NCBI GenBank assembly: GCA_021324265.1
Contig: JAJPJK010000004.1
Span: forward strand, 1 to 64,000
DNA: 64,000 nucleotides
Source: Thermoproteota archaeon
GTDB lineage: Archaea > Thermoproteota > Thermoprotei > Gearchaeales > Gearchaeaceae
Direction: 5' to 3'
Shown: positions 1-8,431 of the stretch, piece by piece
Numbering within the stretch: position 1 is the first letter of the stretch
Layout: each line of letters opens with the position of its first letter
Made by a program: the position numbers and the translations under genes
Notes under the pieces: generated by a model
Database searches by the model: none
What the model was told of the DNA's origin: nothing
Seen by the model: the letters and a program-made list of their open reading frames with translations, nothing else

Positions 1-2
1 AG

Positions 3-1124
3 TCGGGAGCGAAGATTATAGATTTGGACATCGACATTTGCCCAGCACCTGGCTTAAAAGTTTCATTGGATGCTCTGACAGCGAGCTTGACATTTGAAAA
101 GATCAAAAGCGAGCTAAGAAAAATAGGACTCAACACCGATGTGCTAGACACCAACAGAGCACAGATCGAAAACCTCATTGTTAAACAGGATGTTATAAAT
201 CTAGCTAAGTTCTTAGCCAAAATATATAATGGATTTTGTCCTGAGCAGTATGATAACGAACTTAATCCTAAGGTTCATGAAGAGCTTACTGCAAAAGAAA
301 TTGAACAACAACTCGCTTACTACAGGGAAAATATCCAAGACTATACAATAGTGTGCACTTTCGGTACAGGAGGAACGGCAACAGGGCTTAGTAACTACTT
401 CATAAATAAATACGGGTCTAAGAAGGTTAGGGTTATTTATCCGTTAATTAACCAAGATGTCGCTGGAATTAGGACAAAAGAAAAAGCCATTGGCTTAAGA
501 TTTTATAAACCTGACCTTTACCTTGGAGAACATGAAGTTGATTTCGAAGAAGCCAAAAAGGTTTTGATTTATATGAATAATAAAGGATTCAACATTGGAG
601 AGAGCAGCGCTCTAGCAATTTATGCTACGCTACAAATGATAAATTTTGGACTTGGGAAAAAGTTCATAGTTATTCTTCCGGATGGCTTTGATAAATATGC
701 AAAGAAATATAGCCTTTCTGCGAAGAAGATAAGTGTTACTCTTGAGGAGGCTAAGGCCTACGCTAAGGAGTATGAAATGCTAATCTGGACACATGGGAGT
801 TTTGTACCAACACAAGACGCAATCGAAATTGTTTGTAATGAATTAGGCATAGATAAAAGTAAATTCGAAGTGGCCAATCGTGAAGACTTAATACAAATCA
901 ATATCAAAGGAGGTGTACCGCCGAGGATAAAAGGCAAACAAAAGGTATTATTGATGTGTATTGGCGGCTATACATCATTAAAATCTGCCGAGATATTGTC
1001 CAAAAACGGTATCGAAGCACATAGTATCGAAGGAGGACTCATGGCATTGGCAAATAGAACAGGAAAAGGAATTGAAAAACTTATCAAACCATTCGCTGCC
1101 GAAAATTTCACAACCAAACAATAG
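3..1124 (+). CDS. PLP-dependent cysteine synthase-family enzyme fused to a C-terminal rhodanese domain, 5' partial
   Basis: The reading frame is open to the left edge of the window, so the N-terminus, which should carry the PLP-binding lysine, is missing. The first usable start in view is a TTG at 24; residue numbers below count from there. A type II PLP fold is shown by the glycine loop FGTGGTATG (residues 113-121) and a QYDNELNP stretch near 75-82, both typical of cysteine synthase and cystathionine beta-synthase relatives. After about residue 230 comes an extension ending in a rhodanese-like loop, CIGGYTS, with a candidate persulfide cysteine at about 312. A fused enzyme could make cysteine, or release sulfide or persulfide and pass sulfur to the rhodanese cysteine; this is inference. 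No partner gene lies directly downstream. Family assignment is firm; the substrate is not known. Confidence 0.8.
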   Translation, partial: SGAKIIDLDIDICPAPGLKVSLDALTASLTFEKIKSELRKIGLNTDVLDTNRAQIENLIVKQDVINLAKFLAKIYNGFCPEQYDNELNPKVHEELTAKEIEQQLAYYRENIQDYTIVCTFGTGGTATGLSNYFINKYGSKKVRVIYPLINQDVAGIRTKEKAIGLRFYKPDLYLGEHEVDFEEAKKVLIYMNNKGFNIGESSALAIYATLQMINFGLGKKFIVILPDGFDKYAKKYSLSAKKISVTLEEAKAYAKEYEMLIWTHGSFVPTQDAIEIVCNELGIDKSKFEVANREDLIQINIKGGVPPRIKGKQKVLLMCIGGYTSLKSAEILSKNGIEAHSIEGGLMALANRTGKGIEKLIKPFAAENFTTKQ

Positions 1125-1220
1125 CGCTACTTAAGTTCTCTTATAAGTAAGTAATATGAGTCTGAAGACATAGTAGTCAATAAAAGGCTATTCACCGCTA
1201 AATAAATTAGGGTATACCTA

Positions 1221-1233
1221 AATCTTTAAATAC
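1221..1233 (+). promoter_or_regulatory. BRE/TATA box for the NicO-like gene
   Basis: AATCTTTAAATAC is centred about 26 bases before the GTG at 1254, the spacing of an archaeal TATA box to its transcription start. It therefore supports a leaderless message beginning at this GTG. CTTTAAATA-type boxes recur elsewhere in the window. Confidence 0.6.
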
Positions 1234-1253
1234 TTCGAGACATGTAGGATAGT

Positions 1254-2012
1254 GTGGACAAAAAACTCCTCGCAATTTCCTTCCTTATTTCTTCGGCAAT
1301 TATTGTTGCTATTTTATCAGTCCCTGATATAATGGAAGCACTGGCAAACTCAGTACTTGAAAAATTGGGCGTGAATCTAATATTCCTCGCTTTGCTTTTT
1401 ATAGGTATTATACATGGCCTTAAGCCTGATGAGCATACATGGCCAATCACTATACCTTATGCACTTGCGCAAAAAGATCTAAAAAGGGCCATTTTAGCTT
1501 CATTTGTATTTACGGGAGCGCTAACACTCGTCTGGACATTCCTGAGCTTAGCTGTTTCACAAATATTTCTATTCATAAATCCACAGGTAACTACTCCATA
1601 CGCTGATCTGATAGCAGGAATAACAATGATAATAGTGGCTTGCTTGTTTATTCTAAGATCTAAAAGAAATGAAAACGGCTTGAAAACTAGTAGCCCAGCA
1701 CCGGATTATAAATACATATGGATACATGGCTTAGCAGCATCATTCGGAGGCGATTTCATTGTTGTGCTTATACTAACAAGCGTATTAATAGGAAGCATAA
1801 TTCCATCCAGTATAGGTTTCATGATAGGGTTGATGTTTGGAGTAGGTTCTATGCTTGCTCAAAGCTTAGTCGTTATGGCAGCATATAAAAGCGCTAAATC
1901 CATAGTTAAAAATGCAGACATGATGGCTAGAAGTGGTATCCTCTCTTTGTTTTTCCTAGGAATATTTCTTGTTGGACTTGGAATTGTAAGTTTTATAGGT
2001 TTTACAACTTAA
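1254..2012 (+). CDS. NicO/NiCoT-like metal transporter, membrane protein
   Basis: This is a 252-residue membrane protein with about six hydrophobic helices. The second helix carries HGLKPDEH (residues 54-61), which resembles the HX4DH nickel/cobalt signature of the NiCoT/NicO superfamily but has one extra residue between the Asp and the second His. A mid-protein segment with HGLAASFGGDF lies in a later helix. The likely role is transport of Ni, Co or a similar divalent cation across the cytoplasmic membrane; direction (uptake or efflux) cannot be told. The GTG start is chosen because a TATA-like box lies 26 bases upstream. The gene stands alone, followed 30 bases later by the polyprenol-kinase-like gene with its own TATA box. 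Confidence 0.6.
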   Translation: MDKKLLAISFLISSAIIVAILSVPDIMEALANSVLEKLGVNLIFLALLFIGIIHGLKPDEHTWPITIPYALAQKDLKRAILASFVFTGALTLVWTFLSLAVSQIFLFINPQVTTPYADLIAGITMIIVACLFILRSKRNENGLKTSSPAPDYKYIWIHGLAASFGGDFIVVLILTSVLIGSIIPSSIGFMIGLMFGVGSMLAQSLVVMAAYKSAKSIVKNADMMARSGILSLFFLGIFLVGLGIVSFIGFTT

Positions 2013-2013
2013 C

Positions 2014-2023
2014 TTTTTAATTA
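2014..2023 (+). promoter_or_regulatory. TATA box deciding the start of the polyprenol-kinase-like gene
   Basis: TTTTTAATTA is centred about 25 bases before the ATG at 2043. This favours that ATG over the in-frame TTG at 2034. Confidence 0.5.
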
Positions 2024-2042
2024 TCCATAAGATTTGATACTC

Positions 2043-2693
2043 ATGTTATTATATGAGATTATATATGCGGCCGTTCTAACTTTATGGGTCTATTTCGTAA
2101 CCTTTCATTTAACCAAAGCAACTTATAACTTCTTTTTAAAACATGGCTACGTGCACAATGTTGCAATTTATTTCAATAGAAAGATAATTCATGTTCTCGC
2201 AGGTGGTCTAGTTGCTTTCTTAGTGCCTATCCTTTTCAGTTCCTTTTTGATCCCATTAATATTGGGTCTTCTCTTTGCAGTTCTGACTTACTTGCCACAT
2301 AGAACAAACAAACTACTATACTGGTTTCAAGATCCTTCTAATTATTATGAAGTGAATTTCTGTATCATGTGGGCTTTAATCATAGCTTTTGGTTGGTTTA
2401 TATTTAACAATCCATGGATGGCTGTTATACCTGTTCTCTTCATGTCCATAGGAGATGCTGTTACTGGATTTGTGAGGAACTTAATTTATAGAAAGAGAAC
2501 AAAATCATGGATAGGCAATTTAGCAATGGGTATTGTTAGTCTTCCCATTGGTGCAATAATAGGGTTACCTGGCATAATTGCAGCACTCATTGCTAGCTTT
2601 GTAGAACACTTCGAGTTCAAATATGTTGATGATAATATAACTGTTCCGTTATTTTCATTTATAATAATATATGCAGCATGGGCGTTCATTTGA
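2043..2693 (+). CDS. dolichol kinase / phosphatidate cytidylyltransferase-like membrane protein
   Basis: This 216-residue protein has about six membrane helices. Near the N-terminus it has RKIIHVLAGG (about residues 46-55), typical of the SEC59/dolichol kinase family. Later comes a SIGDAVTGFVRN loop followed by KSWIGNLAMG, the pattern of the CTP-binding loop in CTP-dependent polyprenol kinases and CDP-alcohol enzymes. It probably phosphorylates an isoprenoid alcohol, for N-glycan carrier or isoprenoid salvage, at the cytoplasmic membrane. The ATG at 2043 is preferred to the TTG at 2034 because of the TATA spacing. Its end overlaps the start of the methyltransferase gene by 23 bases, so the two are translated from one message. 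The exact substrate (dolichol, farnesol, geranylgeraniol, phytol) is unknown. Confidence 0.65.
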   Translation: MLLYEIIYAAVLTLWVYFVTFHLTKATYNFFLKHGYVHNVAIYFNRKIIHVLAGGLVAFLVPILFSSFLIPLILGLLFAVLTYLPHRTNKLLYWFQDPSNYYEVNFCIMWALIIAFGWFIFNNPWMAVIPVLFMSIGDAVTGFVRNLIYRKRTKSWIGNLAMGIVSLPIGAIIGLPGIIAALIASFVEHFEFKYVDDNITVPLFSFIIIYAAWAFI

Positions 2694-3345
2694 AATAGAC
2701 CAAAGGATATGGACAGCGTTAGAGAATATAGTGAATTCCTATGACAAAGTAACCCATTCTATAACTTTGTGCCTTGACGATATCTTAAGAGAAGAGGCGG
2801 TTAAGGATATTAAAAAATCTAGGGTACTCGATGTTGGTGCAGGTACAGGAGCCTTGAGCAATAAACTGAGAGAGAAAGATAAAAGCTGTTATATAGTCAT
2901 GCTTGATCCTATCAAAAATTTCAATTTGTATTTAAAGAAAAACAAGGAAAATGATGTGGTTCAAGGAGTTGCAGAATACTTGCCTTTCAAGTTTAAGGCA
3001 TTTGATTTCGCCATTAGCGCATTTATGTTGAGAGACGCAATGGATCTAGATAAAGCACTTCAAAATTTCAAACGTGTAGCACTGAAAAATGTAATTTTGG
3101 ATTTCTGGAAGCCAGACAATATCATAATTCTATTCTTCGAATTACTCTATATGTTTAGCTTGATGCCCTTATTGGCAATGGCGAGAGACCCTTGGAATGT
3201 AAGGCATTATTTAGCAATACCTTATACCGTAATGAAAGTTCCAAAGTTAAAAACATTAGTCAAGAGACTAAAGAAAAATGGCGAACTAAAATTCAGAAAA
3301 TTTTTTAAAGGTATATTTTTCATTGCTACAATAGAAAATTACTGA
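2671..3345 (+). CDS. UbiE/COQ5-like SAM-dependent methyltransferase
   Basis: This is a class I SAM methyltransferase of 224 residues. Motif I is VLDVGAGTG (residues 52-60). A UbiE-like FDFAISAFMLRDA stretch and a following AL..F.RVAL segment match the archaeal relatives of demethylmenaquinone methyltransferase. The C-terminal half has a hydrophobic stretch suggesting a lipid-like or membrane-associated substrate. The start overlaps the end of the polyprenol-kinase-like gene, which fits co-translation and perhaps a shared prenyl-lipid or quinone substrate (inference). It converges on the hydroxyacyl-CoA dehydrogenase gene with a 7-base overlap of the two 3' ends. Confidence 0.7.
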   Translation: MQHGRSFEIDQRIWTALENIVNSYDKVTHSITLCLDDILREEAVKDIKKSRVLDVGAGTGALSNKLREKDKSCYIVMLDPIKNFNLYLKKNKENDVVQGVAEYLPFKFKAFDFAISAFMLRDAMDLDKALQNFKRVALKNVILDFWKPDNIIILFFELLYMFSLMPLLAMARDPWNVRHYLAIPYTVMKVPKLKTLVKRLKKNGELKFRKFFKGIFFIATIENY

Positions 3346-5282
3346 CCTTTCCATATGGGATATCTTTTCGACATAAATGCACTCATTCCTTCCTTGAAAT
3401 CTTCTGTCGCAACCAAACTTGAAAGTTCTTCAGTTCCTATGAGCAAAGCATTAAGATAGAGATTCCTCAAAGCGCTTACACTCCTTTTTATTGCTTTTTC
3501 AGATAAAGGCGCTACACGTCTAATTTTATCCAAAAATTCTACCATGATCTCATCTAATTGATCCTTTCGAACTACAATATCCACTAAACCTAGTTCTTTC
3601 GCCTCGAAGGCGTCGAACTGCTCCCCTGTAAGACAATATCTTAGTAGTTTTCTTCCTAGCATTGCAACACCTACGGTTGATCCTATAGGAGGCATCGCCC
3701 CTATTAATCCTTCAGGCAAAGCAAAACTTGCATCATCACTTGCTATTACTATATCGAAGAGGAGATTGATTTCCAGCCCGCCACCATATGCTATCCCACT
3801 TATTAAAGAAATAACAGGCTTTTCATAATTCAATAGGTTCAAAACAAATGGTGCAATCGTTCGTTCAAAAAATTCTTTGCCCTCATTTAAGCTCTTCCAT
3901 TTTTCCATTACAGAAATATCATCCCCAGCGGAGAAAGCTCTTCCTTGGCCAGTGATAACGATTGCTCTTATCTCCTTGTCCTTCGCAGCTATCGTGAAAG
4001 CCTCATTTAAATTCTTCCACATCTCCTCATCCAATGAATTCAACTTCCTTTCTCTCCTCATTGTTATCATTGCATAATCATGTCTCTTCTCATAGAGAAT
4101 ATTACCTAGCTCATATCTCTCATATTTCCAGCTATAGAATCCCTGACCAGACTTCTTTCCAAGCCTGTTTTTTGATAACATATCCAAAAGTAATTCATTT
4201 GGAAAGTATTCACCCTCACCTCCCATTTCTTTAAGCGTAGAAACAACTTTGTCGATACCTATTTCATCAGCGAACTCAAGTGGGCCTTTTGGCAAATTCA
4301 AACCTTTTTTCATAGCTTTGTCTATATCTTTAGCTTCGCAAACATTGTTGGAGATCAGCCATGCACATTCATTAATCGTGCTGGCCAAGAATCTTACAGT
4401 ACTGATTTCATAAATCCTTTCATTCCTTATGTTCTTACTAGCCAATTTAAAACCGTATTCATAGAAGCCAGCGCCGGTCTTAATACCAAGCCTCTTACTT
4501 GAGACCATTTCTTCAAGCAGCTTAGGAATATTAACTTTAACGCCTGCAGCAGCCATTTCTTTGAGAACAGAATAAAGTATATCTATACCTACGAAATCTG
4601 CAAGTTCAAAAATTCCCATGGGATAACCCAGCCTCTTTTTAGCGAAAGTGTCTATTTCCTCGTATGTAAAGCCCTTTTCCACAAGTTTCATCGCTTCTAG
4701 AAAGCCTCTAATAGCCAATCTATTGACTACAAATCCGGGTATATCTTTTTGCAAAACAACATAATCCATAGCGAGACTTTTCGCAAACTCAATTAATCTC
4801 TCTATTGTTGTCCTCGCAACATTGGTGTGCCCAATGATTTCAACAAATCTTATCAATAGTGGAGGATTGAAAAAGTGAAGACCTGCTACCTTTTCAGGTC
4901 TTTTTGTTGCTAGAGCCAGCTTAGAAATAGGTATAGATGAGGTATTGCTTGCAATTATAACTTCTTCCTTACATAGTTTATCAAGAGTTTCAAAAAGCTT
5001 TGCCTTTAGTTCAAGATTTTCAGATATAGCTTCTATAACTAGATCTGCTTCTGCAGCAACACTACTTAAATCAGTTGTAACATGAATCCTATTCAATATT
5101 TCCTCTCCACTTTGTATCGTTCCCTTATTTTTCAATTGTTCTAAGCTCCATTTGATATTGGAAATCGCCTGATCAAGAATCTCTTGTTTTATATCAACTA
5201 AATAGACTTCATGGCCATATATAGCTGTAAGCTCCGCTATGGCATGTCCCATTGCACCAGCTCCTATAACTAAAACTTTCAT
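3339..5282 (-). CDS. bifunctional 3-hydroxyacyl-CoA dehydrogenase / enoyl-CoA hydratase
   Basis: This 647-residue fusion has an N-terminal NAD-binding Rossmann domain with GAGAMG (residues 7-12) and the HFFNPP signature near 135. Two C-terminal 3HCDH repeats follow (about 185-380), and then a crotonase domain from about 405. The crotonase part keeps GGGLE and FALPEG, whose glutamates correspond to the two catalytic acids of enoyl-CoA hydratases, and the oxyanion-hole AFSAGDD. The expected reaction is crotonyl-CoA to (S)-3-hydroxybutyryl-CoA to acetoacetyl-CoA, or the same steps on longer chains. In aerobic and microaerobic Crenarchaeota this dehydrogenase-first fusion serves the 4-hydroxybutyrate part of carbon fixation cycles as well as beta-oxidation. 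The sequence alone cannot choose. The gene is monocistronic. Confidence 0.92.
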   Translation of the reverse strand: MKVLVIGAGAMGHAIAELTAIYGHEVYLVDIKQEILDQAISNIKWSLEQLKNKGTIQSGEEILNRIHVTTDLSSVAAEADLVIEAISENLELKAKLFETLDKLCKEEVIIASNTSSIPISKLALATKRPEKVAGLHFFNPPLLIRFVEIIGHTNVARTTIERLIEFAKSLAMDYVVLQKDIPGFVVNRLAIRGFLEAMKLVEKGFTYEEIDTFAKKRLGYPMGIFELADFVGIDILYSVLKEMAAAGVKVNIPKLLEEMVSSKRLGIKTGAGFYEYGFKLASKNIRNERIYEISTVRFLASTINECAWLISNNVCEAKDIDKAMKKGLNLPKGPLEFADEIGIDKVVSTLKEMGGEGEYFPNELLLDMLSKNRLGKKSGQGFYSWKYERYELGNILYEKRHDYAMITMRRERKLNSLDEEMWKNLNEAFTIAAKDKEIRAIVITGQGRAFSAGDDISVMEKWKSLNEGKEFFERTIAPFVLNLLNYEKPVISLISGIAYGGGLEINLLFDIVIASDDASFALPEGLIGAMPPIGSTVGVAMLGRKLLRYCLTGEQFDAFEAKELGLVDIVVRKDQLDEIMVEFLDKIRRVAPLSEKAIKRSVSALRNLYLNALLIGTEELSSLVATEDFKEGMSAFMSKRYPIWKGQ

Positions 5283-5318
5283 AAGCTAAAATATCGAGGA
5301 AGTAAAAAAAGAAAAATT

Positions 5319-5912
5319 CTATACTGGCGCTTTCAAATGGCTTAAAGTAAATGTTGACGCTAGGAATAACCAAATTATACCGAATAATGCAGCGACTATC
5401 ACAAATAGCCACCTTGCGATTTTATTGTTTACATGCGTCAATGGAATTGAAAGAAATGCAGTTAGCGCAAAGGCTAAATATGCTAGTGCAGCTATTTCAG
5501 GAGTCTTACTAAGCCTGTAAGTCAAAATTGCTATTACATCGTTTATCGCATATATACCCACTATACCAGCAAAATATGATATTGGCCTAAGGCCACTATT
5601 TGTATACAATGCAGCACCGATTGCTAGCAACAAAAGACCTCCAATTGAAGAAGAGCCGCCGTATAAGACATCATAAACTCCGCCTCCAATTGCACCAAAA
5701 GGCCATATTGCTATGATGAAAAGGCCATTAATAAAAAGATAAAGACCTATTGCAAGGAAGGCTAATGCAAAGCTCTTTGATTTCGCTGGATCGAGAACGG
5801 TATCTTTAGAAGCGTCGTATGGCATTCTAAGAAAAGCAATAGCTAGGATTATTCCTGCACTACCTACTGCCCAAGCCATCGTATCCAATGCATCATGTGG
5901 TGGTACGGCCAT
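5319..5912 (-). CDS. DUF981-like membrane protein
   Basis: This is a 197-residue protein with about six hydrophobic helices and short loops. A conserved-looking loop after helix 2 has FGAIGGGVYDVLYGG, which resembles archaeal DUF981 proteins; I rate that resemblance as moderate. No catalytic motif is seen. The ATG at 5912 is preferred to the TTG at 5915 because a GTTTAAATATC box lies about 25 bases upstream on this strand. Function unknown. Confidence 0.65.
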   Translation of the reverse strand: MAVPPHDALDTMAWAVGSAGIILAIAFLRMPYDASKDTVLDPAKSKSFALAFLAIGLYLFINGLFIIAIWPFGAIGGGVYDVLYGGSSSIGGLLLLAIGAALYTNSGLRPISYFAGIVGIYAINDVIAILTYRLSKTPEIAALAYLAFALTAFLSIPLTHVNNKIARWLFVIVAALFGIIWLFLASTFTLSHLKAPV

Positions 5913-6046
5913 CAATATCTAGAACTATGGTTCGATATTTAAACCTTATTAAATTTTAAAATATCAATCTATATATATGAGAAGAATTAAAGATTTTTAT
6001 TTTCATGTTCATAAAAATATATATGTATGTATATCTAAGGAGTATA

Positions 6047-6511
6047 TTATGGAATATTAATCACCGTCGCATCTAATAATTTTAAAATATCTTGAGTCTT
6101 TATTTTGAGAGTTGCGTTCACTTTACCTCCACCTCCAAAAACATATATTTTTTTTATAACGTTCTCATCTATATAACATTTAAGTTTTTTTATATGCCCA
6201 ACTGGTGGAACGCCTCCCACTTCATAACCTGTTTGTGCTAAGACTTCATCCGGCCTAGCCAGCCTTAAATCCTTAAAGCCAAGCATCTTTGCAAGCCTGC
6301 TTTGATTAACTCTTTTGTTCCCCAAAACTATGACCAAAATAGCTTCATTTTTTTCGTTAATAAACACTAGGGATTTTATTATATCATCAATGCTTACTCC
6401 TAAAACTTGACTAGCTTTAAATGCACTATAGGTATCTTCATGAATTTTAAGTTCGTATTCAACTCCCTTTTCTTTCAGATACCTTTCCAGATCATCTGGG
6501 CCCAATGGCAT
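6047..6511 (-). CDS. YbaK/ProX-type aminoacyl-tRNA deacylase
   Basis: This 154-residue protein matches the YbaK/EbsC/ProRS INS-like fold along its length: an N-terminal helix, a segment with TYSAFKASQVLGV, the IIKSLVF strand with a conserved lysine, a GNKRVNQSRLAK stretch, and the GYEVGGVPPVGH loop typical of the substrate pocket. Family members hydrolyse mischarged tRNA such as Cys- or Ala-tRNA(Pro). It stands alone with a TTTATAAAAGC box about 25 bases upstream on the minus strand. Confidence 0.88.
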   Translation of the reverse strand: MPLGPDDLERYLKEKGVEYELKIHEDTYSAFKASQVLGVSIDDIIKSLVFINEKNEAILVIVLGNKRVNQSRLAKMLGFKDLRLARPDEVLAQTGYEVGGVPPVGHIKKLKCYIDENVIKKIYVFGGGGKVNATLKIKTQDILKLLDATVINIP

Positions 6512-6716
6512 ATCTTTTCATAATTATTGCCACGCTTTTATAAAGAAAATATTTCAACAAAATTCGTACAGTTGTTTTTAAACATTTTCATAACCTTTCA
6601 TAATACATACCGAAAATCATCACACAGCTTTCACCCTTATAAGATCAAGAAATAGCGTTTAGACGATCATGAAAATATCAAATAAGACTACTTTTTTTAC
6701 ATATGATGTATGAAGA

Positions 6717-7865
6717 ATGAAAGTCGAATTCCTCGCTACAGTTAACATGGGTCTAGAAAAAATAGCTGCCCATGAAGTCTCTGATCTTTTACGCGTTAAC
6801 GTAATACAAGGGCATGGATCAATAAGCTTCATTGCAGACATAGACGCTATTTTTTATTTAAATACATATTCGAGAACAATTAACAAACTTATCTTAACAA
6901 TCATCAAGGCAACTTTCGAAGATCTACAAGACTTATATAAAATAGCTTCTTTTCCTAATTATACAAACTACATCGAAAGAAATCAGAGTTTTGCAGTTAG
7001 AGTAGAAAGGTTTGGAAAGCACAATTTTTCCAGTGTAGAAGCTGCTGCTAGAATCGGCCAAGGTATAATTGATAGTTACTTATCGGACACAGGGCAAAGA
7101 CTTAAAGTAAATTTAGATTTCCCAGACATAGAATTCATTACAAGAATAATCGATGATAATGTAGTCATTGGAATAAATACTACTGGTATTTCGCTGCATA
7201 AGAGAGGTTATAAGAAGTACAAGCATCACTCCGGTTTAAGTCCTACAATAGCTGCGAGTATGATCTATCTTTCAGAATGGAACCAAGATGAATTATTGCT
7301 TGATCCTATGTGTGGTGGAGGAACAATTCCAATCGAGGCAGCGCTGATGTCTATTAAAGCTCCTTTGTTCATTCATAGAGAAAAAAGTGGCATAAGATAC
7401 GCCTTTGAAAAATTCAGCTTCATCGATTTGGAAAAATACGAATCATTGAAGAGAAAAGCCATTGAAAGCATTGCCCATAAAGTTATAAGGATTCTCGCAT
7501 CCGACATCTCCAAAAGGCACGTTATTGGTGCTAAGTTTAACTCAAAGATAGCTAACCTAAATGAACAAATTGATTTCTTTGTTGCGAATGCAGTCAATAT
7601 GGATAGATCTTTAAGTAGGATAGACAAAGTGGTAACCAATCCACCGTACGGTAAACGGTCAGCAGATCTAAGTTATATCAAAAAGCTTTATGAGCAATTC
7701 CTTTCAGCACTTAATAAAGCAGATATTAAAACTGCAATAATAATCACTGCAGCACCAAAAATATTGAAACAAAACATTTTAAAGAATAACTTTTACATAG
7801 ATGAGGAAATAAAAACGTTTAATGGTGGTCTAATTACAAAAATATTTAAAATTAGAAAAGCTTGA
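6717..7865 (+). CDS. trm14: THUMP-domain class I RNA methyltransferase, Trm14-like
   Basis: This 382-residue protein starts with the THUMP region and ends in a SAM methyltransferase domain with LLLDPMCGGGTIPIEA (about 193-208) and the N6/N2-methylating motif NPPYG (308-312). The order matches archaeal Trm14/TrmN, which makes N2-methylguanosine at position 6 of tRNA. Related THUMP enzymes that modify G10 are built similarly, so the exact site is inferred. A T-rich TATA-like box near 6694 fits the ATG at 6717; the upstream ATGs run into an immediate stop. Its 3' end overlaps the convergent O-methyltransferase gene by 14 bases. Confidence 0.85.
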   Translation: MKVEFLATVNMGLEKIAAHEVSDLLRVNVIQGHGSISFIADIDAIFYLNTYSRTINKLILTIIKATFEDLQDLYKIASFPNYTNYIERNQSFAVRVERFGKHNFSSVEAAARIGQGIIDSYLSDTGQRLKVNLDFPDIEFITRIIDDNVVIGINTTGISLHKRGYKKYKHHSGLSPTIAASMIYLSEWNQDELLLDPMCGGGTIPIEAALMSIKAPLFIHREKSGIRYAFEKFSFIDLEKYESLKRKAIESIAHKVIRILASDISKRHVIGAKFNSKIANLNEQIDFFVANAVNMDRSLSRIDKVVTNPPYGKRSADLSYIKKLYEQFLSALNKADIKTAIIITAAPKILKQNILKNNFYIDEEIKTFNGGLITKIFKIRKA

Positions 7866-8397
7866 AGCTTATTTCCATTGCATCGTAACCGAAATCTATT
7901 GTTAAACTTTTGTAAGACTTTGAATTACGAACGTAAGTTAAGTAATCGATCATCCTACTTTCAGCCATTTTAACATTATCAGCTACAACTATTGCGCCCT
8001 TCTTAAGTTTTTCCTCTGCAAGCTTAAGATATGTAAAATATTCGCTTTTTTCCGCATCTATAAAAAGCATATCAAAGGAAATATTTAATTTCGGTATCAC
8101 TTGTTTTGCATCGCCGACGAGTACTTCTATTTTGTTATTTAACATTGCCCTTTCTATATTTTCTCTCGCCTTTTTTGCTCTTAGCTCATTCAATTCAATG
8201 GTGTAAAGCTTCCCTTTTTTCATGTTTGATGCCATAAGTATAGCTGAATAACCAATGAGCGTCCCAATCTCAAGGATGTTTTTAGGCTTATATCTGCGTA
8301 TAAGATCGATCAAGACTTTTCCTTTCCTCCTCCCAACAATTGGAAGACCTTCTCTTTCAGCTTCCTCCTCGATCTTTTCTATTACACTACTGTACAT
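7852..8397 (-). CDS. O-methyltransferase (family 3, TrmR/COMT-like)
   Basis: This is a small class I SAM methyltransferase of 181 residues with ILEIGTLIGYSAI as motif I (about residues 41-53), an acidic YTIELNE motif II and FDMLFIDAEKSEYF holding the metal-binding aspartates. The pattern is that of the caffeoyl-CoA O-methyltransferase family; bacterial members include TrmR, which methylates 5-hydroxyuridine in tRNA. A tRNA target fits the Trm14 neighbour but is unproven. The ATG at 8397 is chosen because an ATTAATTA-like box lies about 25 bases upstream. Confidence 0.8.
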   Translation of the reverse strand: MYSSVIEKIEEEAEREGLPIVGRRKGKVLIDLIRRYKPKNILEIGTLIGYSAILMASNMKKGKLYTIELNELRAKKARENIERAMLNNKIEVLVGDAKQVIPKLNISFDMLFIDAEKSEYFTYLKLAEEKLKKGAIVVADNVKMAESRMIDYLTYVRNSKSYKSLTIDFGYDAMEISFKLF

Positions 8398-8431
8398 ATG
8401 ATACAATTAAAGTTGTAATTAATATGCAAAA

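Noticed and set aside
5976-6059. A 27-codon ORF on the plus strand with a TATA-like sequence before it
   Set aside because: It overlaps the 3' end of the YbaK-type gene, has a low-complexity AT-rich coding sequence and resembles no known peptide.
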